Assembly: GCF_019236175.1 (NCBI RefSeq)
Contig: NZ_JAFAJM010000016.1
Location: forward strand, 1-64,000
Reading direction: 5' to 3'
From: Chryseobacterium sp.
GTDB taxonomy: Bacteria; Bacteroidota; Bacteroidia; Flavobacteriales; Weeksellaceae
Length of the DNA: 64,000 nucleotides
The notes beneath the pieces were generated by a model that was not told the DNA's origin, did not search any database, and saw only the letters and a program-made list of their open reading frames with translations. Shown here piece by piece: positions 25,210-33,968 of the stretch. How positions within the stretch are numbered: the first letter of the stretch is position 1; each line of letters opens with the position of its first letter. The position numbers and the translations under genes were made by a program.

Positions 25210-26163
25210 TTAAGAAGAAAGATCATCCAGCATATCGGCAGAAGGAACGAAAAATAAGGTTCCGGTCTTTGCGGTACTGAAATCCAGAATTCGGTCATAA
25301 TTTCCAGGTGGATCTCCAATAAACATATTGGTCAGCATTTTTTCTACGGTACTGAATGTGCTGGCGTAGCAGATAAAATAAGTGCCCATTTCATTGGTAG
25401 ATACATTGCCAAAAGGCATATTATCTCTGACTACTTTAAAATCGTCACCTACATTGGCTAACGCGATATGAGAATTTTTAGGTTTGACGTCATCATCCAT
25501 TTCAATATCCTGTTCTTTTGACCTGCCAATCACTTGTTCCTGCTGTTCAACAGATAGCGATTTCCAGGCATTCATATTATGGATATATTTCTGAACAAAA
25601 AGATAACTTCCCCCTTCATACTGAGGATCTGACTCTCCGATAACAGCAAAATAATCACGATCTTCACCATGAGGGTTTTCAGTTCCGTCTACAAACCCCA
25701 AAATCGATCTGCTGTCCCAATAACGGAAGCCCTGAACCTCAACAATACAGTCTGCAACATCTTTCATAAAATCAGAAATAGTTGCAGCCATGTCATAGGC
25801 AAAACTCTTTTCATCGGCACGAATGTGAAAATGAAGATCCCCTCTGGTGCTCACAGCAGTGTGCTTATTACCTTTGATTTCTTCAAACTTTTTAAACTCC
25901 CTGGGTAGCGGCGTCGGAAGTTCCAGCTGAAGCCATGCTTCATACCCGATACCCATTACACAGCTTGCTTTGGAATCCGGAAACCGGTCAAGAGCAGAAT
26001 TGTTAAGATTGATGATTAAAGAACACATTCTCTGAAATACTGATTTGATCTGTGCAGGATCTGCATTCTGTTTAAAATTCCAAACCAGAAAATAAGTATT
26101 GTTGTTAGGATAGTCTGTAACATTTTGAGAATGCATGTTTTTTTGTGTTTTGTCTGTTGGCAT
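25210..26163 (-). CDS. Dyp-type peroxidase
   Basis: This 317-residue haem peroxidase carries the family signature GFVDGTENP, with the catalytic aspartate, in the middle. The haem-ligand histidine probably lies in the SHIALANV segment, and the C-terminal part has the GNYDRILDF end typical of Dyp enzymes. No signal peptide or Tat motif is visible, so it is cytosolic or packed in an encapsulin (none is nearby). Such enzymes oxidise dyes, phenols or porphyrins with hydrogen peroxide; the natural substrate is unknown. A TAnnTTTG-type box (CAAATATA on the plus strand, 26185-26192) lies 22 nt before the start. Confidence 0.92.
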   Translation of the reverse strand: MPTDKTQKNMHSQNVTDYPNNNTYFLVWNFKQNADPAQIKSVFQRMCSLIINLNNSALDRFPDSKASCVMGIGYEAWLQLELPTPLPREFKKFEEIKGNKHTAVSTRGDLHFHIRADEKSFAYDMAATISDFMKDVADCIVEVQGFRYWDSRSILGFVDGTENPHGEDRDYFAVIGESDPQYEGGSYLFVQKYIHNMNAWKSLSVEQQEQVIGRSKEQDIEMDDDVKPKNSHIALANVGDDFKVVRDNMPFGNVSTNEMGTYFICYASTFSTVEKMLTNMFIGDPPGNYDRILDFSTAKTGTLFFVPSADMLDDLSS

Positions 26164-26346
26164 TTTTTATTATTTCTAATGAATCAAATATAATAAAATG
26201 ATACCGGTACCTCACTATTTTATTCTTGAGATACACAATTGATGACATTTTTTTCACAAACCACTGTATGACTTTTATATTCTATTTTACTAAACAAACT
26301 ATAATAATGAGTATTATTGTATAGAATAAACCTTCAACAAAATAAT

Positions 26347-27096
26347 ATGGGACACTGGGAGATTTTTCTCTTTTTTTTAATCATTGCTTTCGTGTATTCA
26401 TCAGTAGGATTTGGAGGCGGGTCCAGTTATCTTGCCGTATTGGCGATGTATAATCTGCCTTATCAGGAAATCCGGTTAACAGCATTGATCTGCAATGTTA
26501 TTGTAGTGATGGGAGGCGTCTATATTTATATTAAAAATAGCCAGATCGACTGGAAAAAAGTAGTCCCCATTACCCTTGTAAGTGTTCCCATGGCTTATGC
26601 AGGAGCTATACTTAAAATAAGTCAGGAAACTTTTTTTCTGATTTTAGGAATTACCCTTATCATTGCTGCCGTATTGCTATGGATCAAAACAGAAACAAAG
26701 AATGATGGAAAAACAGCACCGGATTCCGGATTTTCTTTAGCCGGAAATAGCTTCTTAGGAGGGGGAATCGGTTTTTTATCCGGATTAGTGGGAATCGGCG
26801 GCGGAATTTTTCTCTCACCTTTGCTTAATCTGATGAAATGGGATACTCCAAGAAAAATAGCAGCCACTTCCAGCGTTTTTATCCTGGTCAATTCCGTGTC
26901 CGGTATTTTCGGGCAACTATCAAAACTATCAGTAGATATGGATTATTTCAGAATTCTGAGTTTATGTCTTGCCGTTTTTATTGGCGGACAGATCGGTTCC
27001 AGAATGTCCCTGAAATGGAATCCTCTCATCATAAAAAGAATGACAGCTATTCTTGTTCTTGTGGCAGGTGTAAATGTTTTAATAAAATATTGGTAA
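26347..27096 (+). CDS. TauE/SafE-family sulfite or anion exporter-like protein
   Basis: This membrane protein of about 250 residues has eight predicted helices and two TauE-type glycine motifs: VGFGGGSSYLAVLAMYNLP near the N-terminus and LVGIGGGIFLSPLL in the second half. Family members export sulfite, sulfonates or other anions. I chose ATG 26347 over TTG 26317 because the sequence begins at once with a hydrophobic helix. It leads a run of molybdenum-cofactor genes in the same direction with a 19-nt gap to moaD, so it may move an anion such as molybdate or sulfite linked to that enzyme system. Confidence 0.85.
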   Translation: MGHWEIFLFFLIIAFVYSSVGFGGGSSYLAVLAMYNLPYQEIRLTALICNVIVVMGGVYIYIKNSQIDWKKVVPITLVSVPMAYAGAILKISQETFFLILGITLIIAAVLLWIKTETKNDGKTAPDSGFSLAGNSFLGGGIGFLSGLVGIGGGIFLSPLLNLMKWDTPRKIAATSSVFILVNSVSGIFGQLSKLSVDMDYFRILSLCLAVFIGGQIGSRMSLKWNPLIIKRMTAILVLVAGVNVLIKYW

Positions 27097-27115
27097 ATCT
27101 AGATAAAGAATAAAA

Positions 27116-27358
27116 ATGAAACTTAAAATATTGGCTTTTGGGATTACGAAAGATATTTTCGGAACATCTGAAAAAGAAATGGAAGTCATTGAGGGCCTGA
27201 CTGTAGGGCAATTAAAAAAAATACTGGAAGAGGACTTTCCGGAATTGAAAAAGCTAAAATCCTATTTTATTGCATTGAACGAAGAATATGCAGAAGACCA
27301 TCAGGTTGTGTTCAATACCCATGAAATAGCCATCATCCCTCCTGTAAGCGGCGGATAA
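27116..27358 (+). CDS. moaD: molybdopterin synthase small subunit MoaD
   Basis: This 80-residue ubiquitin-like protein ends in IIPPVSGG, the C-terminal Gly-Gly that is adenylated by MoeB and turned into the thiocarboxylate sulfur donor. With MoaE it makes the dithiolene of molybdopterin. Length and end are typical. It lies between the TauE-like gene and moaE, 49 nt upstream of the latter. Confidence 0.92.
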   Translation: MKLKILAFGITKDIFGTSEKEMEVIEGLTVGQLKKILEEDFPELKKLKSYFIALNEEYAEDHQVVFNTHEIAIIPPVSGG

Positions 27359-27407
27359 AAGTAAAAAACATTCAAAGTCTATCTGTTTTGGAGTAAAAAA
27401 TAAGTAA

Positions 27408-27824
27408 ATGATTGATATCAGAATCACAGAAAATGAATTAAATAGTACCGAATGCCTCGCAATAGCACAAGATCTGAATAGTGGAGGTATTGCAACATTC
27501 ATAGGAACAGTCCGGAATATTACAAAAAATAAATCTGTAATCCGTCTGGAATACGAATGTTACCAGTCTATGGCTGTAAAGGAAATCAGAAAGGTTGCTG
27601 AACAGGCTGTTTTTCAGTTTTCTGCACGTAATGTAGTCGTTCATCATCGTACCGGTATTTTATTTCCGGGCGATGCAGCCGTAATAATAGTGGTAAGTGA
27701 CGGACACAGAGATGCTGTTTTTGATGCCTGCCGTTATATTATTGATACCATTAAACAAACAGCTCCCATATGGAAAAAAGAAATTTTTGAAGACGGAGAA
27801 GAATGGGTTTCTGCCCATCCGTAA
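27408..27824 (+). CDS. moaE: molybdopterin synthase catalytic subunit MoaE
   Basis: This 138-residue protein has the MoaE pattern: GGIATFIGTVRNITKNKSV near the N-terminus, LEYECYQSMAVKEI, then VHHRTGILFPGDAAVIIVVS and the lysine-rich IKQTAPIWKKE active segment. It transfers sulfur from two MoaD thiocarboxylates to cyclic pyranopterin monophosphate. moaD is next to it. The other pathway genes are on the opposite strand at 33969-38335. Confidence 0.94.
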   Translation: MIDIRITENELNSTECLAIAQDLNSGGIATFIGTVRNITKNKSVIRLEYECYQSMAVKEIRKVAEQAVFQFSARNVVVHHRTGILFPGDAAVIIVVSDGHRDAVFDACRYIIDTIKQTAPIWKKEIFEDGEEWVSAHP

Positions 27825-27871
27825 TTTGAGGTGTGAAATTTCGTATATTTACTATACCAGATTATTCAGAT

Positions 27872-28744
27872 ATGAAAACCAGTATATTAGAAAATAAATC
27901 TGTCCGGCAGATAGATATTATCAAAGTAAAAGGCAACGATAGCTTTTCTTATACCGATGATATTTCTGTAGAAGAACCTCTGGAAATCAGGATTTCCTAT
28001 GGTAATCAAAAACGGAGAGAAATCAGAAATATATCAGTAACTATGAGAACTCCCGGTAATGATGCGGAACTCGCAACCGGTTTTCTGTTTACGGAAGGAA
28101 TAATTTCAGGATACCATCAGATCAAAAACATACAAAATCCCGAAGCAGAATGCTCCAGAAACCGGGACAATAGTATTGAAGTAGAATTAATAGAAGACTT
28201 TATCCCTCAGCTGATGAATGCTGACAGGAACTTCTATACAACATCCAGTTGCGGAGTCTGTGGGAAAGGTTCTATAGAATCTATCAAAACGGTAAGTACT
28301 TTTAAGAATGAAAAAAAAGAACAGCAAAATATAACGCTGGAAATTCTGTACAGGTTGTCAGGAAATCTGCAGTCTTTTCAGGATAATTTTAGTGCCACGG
28401 GCGGGATTCATGCTTCAGGAATTTTTGATGGGCATGGAAACTTACTTGCCTTGCGTGAAGATGTAGGACGGCATAATGCATTGGATAAACTGATAGGCCA
28501 CGCTTTGTGTACAGGGCAGCTTCCTTTAAAAAATAATATCTTAGTTTTAAGCGGTCGTGCCAGTTTTGAACTGATTCAGAAAGCTGCGATGGCAGGTATT
28601 TCTATTGTTGCAGCAATAGGGGCACCTTCCAGTTTAGCAGTAGATCTTGCCAAAGAATTTGATATGAGTCTGCTGGGATTTCTACGGGATAACCGGTTTA
28701 ATATTTATAATGAAAGCAGTGCTCATCGTATTATAAAAAAATAA
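27872..28744 (+). CDS. fdhD: formate dehydrogenase accessory sulfurtransferase FdhD
   Basis: This protein of about 290 residues is FdhD, which passes sulfur from IscS to the molybdenum cofactor of formate dehydrogenases. The CxxC motif is in TSSCGVCGKGS, and the family segments FSATGGIHASGIFD, REDVGRHNALDKLIG and LSGRASFELIQKAAMAGI are all present. I use ATG 27872, because the ORF from GTG 27833 adds an unrelated extension. It is followed by DUF7009 and the FdhF-like gene, its expected client. Confidence 0.93.
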   Translation: MKTSILENKSVRQIDIIKVKGNDSFSYTDDISVEEPLEIRISYGNQKRREIRNISVTMRTPGNDAELATGFLFTEGIISGYHQIKNIQNPEAECSRNRDNSIEVELIEDFIPQLMNADRNFYTTSSCGVCGKGSIESIKTVSTFKNEKKEQQNITLEILYRLSGNLQSFQDNFSATGGIHASGIFDGHGNLLALREDVGRHNALDKLIGHALCTGQLPLKNNILVLSGRASFELIQKAAMAGISIVAAIGAPSSLAVDLAKEFDMSLLGFLRDNRFNIYNESSAHRIIKK

Positions 28745-28848
28745 TCAATTCTGGTCAGTTAGATTCACATTGATAGTGAATTTTGGAGAGTTAAAATTGA
28801 ATTATAAACGAATAGTAGTATGATATGTAATGAATCCATAGACAATAA

Positions 28849-28913
28849 ATTCGTGTATTCGTGGCAAAATCAGATAATTTAAATAATAAAAAATTAGCCA
28901 CGGATACACGAAT
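28849..28913. repeat. inverted repeat with ATTCGTGTATTCGTGGC arms
   Basis: The arm at 28849-28865 and its near-perfect inverse at 28897-28913 (16 of 17 match) flank a 31-nt AT-rich loop. A partial copy, ATTCGTGTATTCGGGG, lies at 25159-25174 inside the terminator loop of the DUF1062 gene. Such dispersed short palindromes are repeat elements; this one sits inside the fdhD-fdhF transcription unit. Confidence 0.6.
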
Positions 28914-28942
28914 GAAAATCTAAGTGGCAAAAAAATAAACCT

Positions 28943-29293
28943 ATGAAAATTAGAATAAAAGATAACTCAATACGATTCCGGCTGACTCAGCCAGAAGTAT
29001 CGGAATTAAGCAGAGACGGTATGGTTTCCAGTGTGACTCAGTTTGTGGACAGACCATTTGTGTACCTCATCGAAAAAACAAAAGATGAAGTTTTATCTGC
29101 CGTATTTATTGAAAATAGAATCGTCATGAAAATACCTGAAGCCATGGTACAAGAACTGGTATCTACAGATACTGTCGGTTTCAGCGGAGAGGTAGGGATG
29201 GTAAAGCTATTGGTAGAAAAAGACTTCGTATGTATAGACAATACGATAGAAGACCAAAGCGATAACTATCCTAATCCCAATATGAAATGTTGA
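28943..29293 (+). CDS. DUF7009-like protein next to the FdhF-type oxidoreductase
   Basis: This 116-residue protein starts MKIRIKDNSIRFRLTQPEV, has a strand-rich middle and an acidic C-terminus ending in DNYPNPNMKC. I recall this layout from DUF7009 proteins found next to YdeP-type molybdoenzymes in Bacteroidetes; the function is unknown. The gap of 22 nt to the oxidoreductase gene supports co-translation. It may be an assembly factor or small subunit. Confidence 0.7.
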   Translation: MKIRIKDNSIRFRLTQPEVSELSRDGMVSSVTQFVDRPFVYLIEKTKDEVLSAVFIENRIVMKIPEAMVQELVSTDTVGFSGEVGMVKLLVEKDFVCIDNTIEDQSDNYPNPNMKC

Positions 29294-29315
29294 TCACTTT
29301 ACAAAATAAACGGGT

Positions 29316-31709
29316 ATGGAAGAAAATAACAAAAAGAAAGTAGAAAATGAAATCAGCAAAGAACCCAGTGCTGAGAATCCTTTTACATTACTTGATCTTA
29401 AGCTGACCCATGTTGAAAAAGCAGCAGCGGGAGTACCGGCTGTAATGGCCGCTTTTAGTGATTTGTTTGAAGAAAAAGCACCTGTCCGGGGAATGAGAGC
29501 CCTGTTTAAAATGAATCAGATGGGAGGCTTTGACTGTCCGAGTTGCGCATGGCCTGATCCCGATGATGAACGTTCAGTTCTTGGAGAATACTGTGAAAAC
29601 GGAGCAAAAGCTCTTGCCGAAGAAGCAACGACAAAAAGGGTAACTCCGGAATTTTTCAGACAGCATTCAGTATATGATCTGGCGAAACTGGATGATTATC
29701 AGATTGGAAAAATGGGACGACTTACTGATCCCATGTATCTTGCTCCGGGAGCCACTCATTATGAACCTGTCAGTTGGGATAATGCCTTTAAAAAAATAGC
29801 AGAACATTTCAATGCCCTGGAAACTCCGGATCAGGCAGCATTTTATACTTCCGGACGTACAAGTAATGAAGCCTCTTTTGTGTATCAGTTATTTGCCAAA
29901 GAATTTGGGACCAATAATATGCCGGACTGTTCCAATATGTGCCACGAGACTTCGGGATCCGCATTGCGGCCTACCATAGGAATCGGAAAAGGTACGGTAA
30001 CTCTGGAAGATTTTTATGATGCCGAAGTGATTATCATTATAGGTCAGAATCCGGGAACCAACGCTCCCAGGATGATGAGTGCTTTGGCAAAAGGAAAGAA
30101 AAACGGAGCTAAGATCATTGCCGTTAATCCGTTGCCGGAAGCCGGTTTAATGGGATTTATTAATCCACAGAATGTAAAAGCCATCCTGACCGGAGGTGTA
30201 CAGCTTGCAGATCTTTATTTACCGGTAAAGATCAATGGAGATATGGCGCTCTTAAAAGCACTTGAACTTCTTTTAATAGAATTTGAAAAGCAAAATCCCG
30301 GGAAAGTTTTTGACGAAAGCTTTATCAGAGATAAAACGGTAGGATATGAAGATTTCCTGAAACAATTTGATGCGTATAGGTTAGAAGAATTAGCTGAACT
30401 TTCAGGTGTTTCCAAAGACATGCTTTATAAAGCAGCAGAAATGATCGCTTTTAAAAAACGGATTATCATAAGCTGGGGAATGGGGCTTACACAACAGCCT
30501 AACGGAGTGGATATGATTCGGGAAATACTTAATATTCTTTTGCTTAAAGGAAGTATAGGTAAACCGGGATCAGGGGTTTGCCCTGTACGGGGCCATAGCA
30601 ATGTACAGGGAAACAGAACGATGATGATTGATGAAAAACCTACTGATGAACAGCTTGATCGTCTTGAAAATTTCTATGGTTTTAAAGTCCCCCGTAAACA
30701 TGGCTTAGACGTAGTACGTACTATAAAAGCAATTCATGAGGAAAAAGTGAAAATGATGTTTTGTATGGGCGGAAATTTCCTTTCTGCAACACCGGACACT
30801 ACTTATACGGCACATGCCCTGAGAAAGCTCAATCTGCTGGTATGTGTTTCCACAAAACTAAACAGAGGACATCTCGTACATGGGAAAGAAGCATTAATCC
30901 TGCCTACTTATGGACGAAGTGATAAAGATATCGTAAACGGAGAAGTACAGATCGTAAGTACAGAAAATTCAATGGGGGTTGTGCAGAGCTCAAAGGGAAT
31001 GCTGGACGCCGTATCGGATAACCTCATCAATGAAACCCAGATCGTATGCCGCATGGCTATGGCTACTTTAGGAAACAAATCTGTAGTAAACTGGCAGCGG
31101 TATCATGACAGTTATGATGCCGTGAGAGATGATATTGAACAATGTATTCCCGGATTTAAAGATTATAATGTCCGTGTAAGAGAAAAAGGCGGATTTTATC
31201 TTCCCAATGCCGCAAGAGATGAACAGGTATTTTCGAAAGAATTCGGTGGGCGCGCTCCGTTTACATTAACGGAAATTCCGGATAACAGCCTTGCTCCTGA
31301 TGAGTATATGATGGCAACCACACGTACCCATGACCAGTTTAATACAACGATTTATGGATTGGACGACCGCTATCGTGGGATTAAAAACGAACGTCGGGTG
31401 ATCTTTATGAATCAGAAAGATATTGATAAGGCCGGATTTAAGGCCGGAGACAGGGTAGATCTTTATAATTACGATGACGGGATTGAAAGGGTGGCTCCTT
31501 TATTTATCATTGTTTCTTACCAGATTCCTGAAAAAAATACAGTAACTTATTTTCCTGAAACCAATGTGCTGATCTCTGTAAACAATGTGGTGAAGGAAAG
31601 TAATATGCCGGCTTCCAAGTATGTGAAAATTAAAATAAAAAAACACGATCCGGAAGTGTATAAGAAAGTAGATCAGATGCTTTATCAGGGAGCTGTTCAA
31701 AGACCATAA
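29316..31709 (+). CDS. FdhF/YdeP-family molybdopterin oxidoreductase (formate dehydrogenase-like)
   Basis: This 797-residue protein is a DMSO reductase superfamily catalytic subunit. The N-terminal GGFDCPSCAWPDPDD (71-85) is the reduced cluster-like motif of the YdeP group. Further motifs are YTSGRTSNEASF, the cofactor segment SNMCHETSGSAL, MGLTQQPNGVDMIREI and the C-terminal tunnel lid TRTHDQFNTTIYG. YdeP relatives are annotated as formate dehydrogenase-like, but the true substrate is unproven. No twin-arginine signal is seen, so it acts in the cytosol. Cys rather than selenocysteine is the likely metal ligand. fdhD and moaDE upstream supply the cofactor. Confidence 0.9.
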   Translation: MEENNKKKVENEISKEPSAENPFTLLDLKLTHVEKAAAGVPAVMAAFSDLFEEKAPVRGMRALFKMNQMGGFDCPSCAWPDPDDERSVLGEYCENGAKALAEEATTKRVTPEFFRQHSVYDLAKLDDYQIGKMGRLTDPMYLAPGATHYEPVSWDNAFKKIAEHFNALETPDQAAFYTSGRTSNEASFVYQLFAKEFGTNNMPDCSNMCHETSGSALRPTIGIGKGTVTLEDFYDAEVIIIIGQNPGTNAPRMMSALAKGKKNGAKIIAVNPLPEAGLMGFINPQNVKAILTGGVQLADLYLPVKINGDMALLKALELLLIEFEKQNPGKVFDESFIRDKTVGYEDFLKQFDAYRLEELAELSGVSKDMLYKAAEMIAFKKRIIISWGMGLTQQPNGVDMIREILNILLLKGSIGKPGSGVCPVRGHSNVQGNRTMMIDEKPTDEQLDRLENFYGFKVPRKHGLDVVRTIKAIHEEKVKMMFCMGGNFLSATPDTTYTAHALRKLNLLVCVSTKLNRGHLVHGKEALILPTYGRSDKDIVNGEVQIVSTENSMGVVQSSKGMLDAVSDNLINETQIVCRMAMATLGNKSVVNWQRYHDSYDAVRDDIEQCIPGFKDYNVRVREKGGFYLPNAARDEQVFSKEFGGRAPFTLTEIPDNSLAPDEYMMATTRTHDQFNTTIYGLDDRYRGIKNERRVIFMNQKDIDKAGFKAGDRVDLYNYDDGIERVAPLFIIVSYQIPEKNTVTYFPETNVLISVNNVVKESNMPASKYVKIKIKKHDPEVYKKVDQMLYQGAVQRP

Positions 31710-31724
31710 ATTATCGTGTTATAT

Positions 31725-32210
31725 ATGAAAAAAATATTGCCTTTAGCGTTGTTTTTATTTTCAGGATGGGTATTTTGCCAGTCCGGATTTACACTTAAAG
31801 TGAGTGGAGACGTTTCAAAACCATTGGAAATGACTCTGACCGATTTATCAAAAATGCCCAGAAAAGAAGCTTCATTGAAAGATAAAGACGGAAGCATTCA
31901 CCTATACAAAGGTGTGTCATTACAGGATATTCTTGCCAAAGCAGGAGTTCCTTCCGGTAAAGAGCTTCATGGTGAAAACTTATCAAAATATCTGCTTGCC
32001 AGATGTACCGACGGGTATCAGGTATTATTTTCACTGGCCGAACTTGATGCTTCTGTTGCAGATAAAAATGTCATTGTAGCAGATATGGTAGACGGAAAAC
32101 CTTTACCCGAATCAAGAGGTCCGCTTCGTCTTATTGCGGAAGGAGAAAAGAAACCGGCCCGAAGTTCTTACCAGCTGGAATCTTTGATAATAGGACAGAT
32201 TAAAAAATAA
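31725..32210 (+). CDS. secreted SUOX-fold molybdopterin-binding domain protein
   Basis: This 161-residue protein has a signal peptide (MKKILPLALFLFSGWVFCQ). Its body matches the oxidoreductase molybdopterin-binding fold: FTLKVSGDVSKPLEMTLTDL, LYKGVSLQDILAKAGVP, LLARCTDGYQVLFSLAEL, with the C-terminal PESRGPLRLIAEGEKK. The Arg-Cys pair of LLARCTDGY is where the family places a molybdenum ligand cysteine. It lies 15 nt after the FdhF-like gene and would act in the periplasm. Such short proteins may bind cofactor or only keep the fold. Confidence 0.75.
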   Translation: MKKILPLALFLFSGWVFCQSGFTLKVSGDVSKPLEMTLTDLSKMPRKEASLKDKDGSIHLYKGVSLQDILAKAGVPSGKELHGENLSKYLLARCTDGYQVLFSLAELDASVADKNVIVADMVDGKPLPESRGPLRLIAEGEKKPARSSYQLESLIIGQIKK

Positions 32211-32239
32211 CTTTAGGAAAGACTTTACAAAAACACATT

Positions 32240-33154
32240 ATGATTATAAGGAAGAAGGAACATTGGTTTAAAATGCTTTTTGTATGGCACGGCTCTGTAT
32301 TACCGGGGTTGCTGCCACGTCTTTTTTTACTTTTTATTTTATCGGTAGGAGTAGTGTATCTGCGCGGAGTGATCTTTTCATTTAAAGTTCCGCTTAACCC
32401 TGCACCATTAACTTTATTTGGCTTTGTACTGGCCTTATTTTTAGGTTTTAGAAATAATGCAAGCTATGAAAGATTCTGGGAAGGGCGGAAATTATGGGGT
32501 GCTTTATTAAATACAGCACGGTCATTGACCCGGCAGGCTTTAACACTTAAAAATATGAATACAAATGTTTCTGTTCCTGAATTTATCGGGCTGGTGGGTG
32601 CTTTTATTTTTGCTTTAAAACATCAGCTTAGAGGAACGGATGCCTCTGAGGATTTAAAAACCAGATTGAATGAAGATCAGTTTAAAATAGTTGCTTTCTC
32701 AAAATATAAACCTGCTGTTATCCTGCGTTTATTAGGAGAATGGGTACAACAATTAAAAGAGGATGGTGGTATAGATTCTATTCAGCAGGCACGTTTTGAT
32801 GAGAATTTTGATAAACTTTCTGATATCGTAGGAGGTTGTGAACGGATAGTTTCCACACCAATTCCTTACAGCTACAGGGTTTTATTGCATCGTACGGTTT
32901 ATATTTACTGTTTTCTTTTACCTTTTGGACTGGTAGATTCGCTAAGATGGTTTACTCCTCTTATCGTGGTATTTGTAGCATATACCTTTGTAGCCTTCGA
33001 AGCTATAGCAGATGAAATTGAAGAACCATTTGGTACGGAAGCCAACGATCTTGCATTAAATACGATGTCCGTCATGATTGATGAAACCATTCATGAGATG
33101 TCCGGAGAAGAGATTGTGATTTCTCCAAAAACAGTACAAAATATCATTGACTGA
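32240..33154 (+). CDS. bestrophin-family chloride/anion channel
   Basis: This 304-residue protein has the bestrophin/RFP-TM pattern: WFKMLFVWHGSVLPGLLPRL, NPAPLTLFGFVLALFLGFRNNASYERFWEGRKLWG, later RTVYIYCFLLPFGL and EIEEPFGTEANDLAL. Four transmembrane helices form a pentameric anion channel. It lies 29 nt after the SUOX-fold gene in the molybdoenzyme block; a role in moving an anion substrate or product is possible, but that is inference. Confidence 0.88.
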   Translation: MIIRKKEHWFKMLFVWHGSVLPGLLPRLFLLFILSVGVVYLRGVIFSFKVPLNPAPLTLFGFVLALFLGFRNNASYERFWEGRKLWGALLNTARSLTRQALTLKNMNTNVSVPEFIGLVGAFIFALKHQLRGTDASEDLKTRLNEDQFKIVAFSKYKPAVILRLLGEWVQQLKEDGGIDSIQQARFDENFDKLSDIVGGCERIVSTPIPYSYRVLLHRTVYIYCFLLPFGLVDSLRWFTPLIVVFVAYTFVAFEAIADEIEEPFGTEANDLALNTMSVMIDETIHEMSGEEIVISPKTVQNIID

Positions 33155-33173
33155 TATATTAAACGACGAATAC

Positions 33174-33722
33174 ATGGGAAATTCGGAAAAACCTGTGATG
33201 TATACGGTGGGACACTCCGTGCATTCTCTGGATTATTTTCTTGAGATGCTGAATTCATTTGATATTAAAATACTGGCAGATATCCGGAGATATCCGGGAT
33301 CAAAAAGGTATCCATGGTTCAGTAAAGATAATCTGGAGAAAATATTACCTGAAAATCACATAGAATATATCCATTTTGAAGATCTGGGAGGGCGGAGAAA
33401 GGTACAGCCCGGTTCGGTGAACAACAGATGGAGGAATGAGTCTTTCCGGGGATATGCCGATTATATGCAGACTTCAGTATTTGTAGCGGCTATTGAGAAA
33501 CTTGAGCATATTGCCATGGAAAAAACAACTGCTTTTATGTGCTCAGAAGCAGTATGGTGGAGCTGTCACAGGTCTATGGTTTCCGATTACCTCAAAGCGA
33601 GAGGCTGGAAGGTGGAACATATTATGAATATCGGAAAAGCGGAAGAACATTCCTTTACTTCACCGGCGAGGGTAAGAAACGGACAGGTTTTTTATTCTGA
33701 TGAAAGTCTTTTTGATGAATAG
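33174..33722 (+). CDS. DUF488 domain-containing protein
   Basis: This protein of about 182 residues has the DUF488 pattern YTVGHSVHSLDYFLEML, LADIRRYPGSKRYPWFS, ECxAVWWxCHRSM-like MCSEAVWWSCHRSMVSDYL, and a C-terminal FTSPARVRNGQVFY. Function in this family is not established; a nucleotide- or RNA-linked role has been suggested from the conserved Cys and His. I chose ATG 33174 rather than TTG 33147, which overlaps the bestrophin stop. Confidence 0.85.
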   Translation: MGNSEKPVMYTVGHSVHSLDYFLEMLNSFDIKILADIRRYPGSKRYPWFSKDNLEKILPENHIEYIHFEDLGGRRKVQPGSVNNRWRNESFRGYADYMQTSVFVAAIEKLEHIAMEKTTAFMCSEAVWWSCHRSMVSDYLKARGWKVEHIMNIGKAEEHSFTSPARVRNGQVFYSDESLFDE

Positions 33723-33758
33723 GATCATTGTTTACATCACTTAATCAGATCAAAGCTT

Positions 33759-33968
33759 ATGAAAACCAAATTCAAAATAGGAGATCAGGTTAGCTGGAAT
33801 TCCGAAGGGGGAAGAGTTTCAGGAACGATCATTAAAATCCATATGAAAGATTTTGATTATAAAGGGTATACTCATCATGCCAGTGAAGAAAGTCCTCAGT
33901 ACGAGATCAGGAGTAATAAATCCGACCATATTGCGGCCCACAAAGAATCTGCCCTTACAAAGATCTAG
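33759..33968 (+). CDS. DUF2945 (Tudor-like) small protein
   Basis: This 69-residue protein is FKIGDQVSWNSEGGRVSGTI, then THHASEESPQYEIRSNKSDHIAAHK. It is a DUF2945/hypervirulence-associated Tudor-like domain, a small beta barrel common as a single gene in soil bacteria. The role is not known. Its stop codon at 33966-33968 directly abuts the stop of the convergent moeB gene. Confidence 0.88.
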   Translation: MKTKFKIGDQVSWNSEGGRVSGTIIKIHMKDFDYKGYTHHASEESPQYEIRSNKSDHIAAHKESALTKI

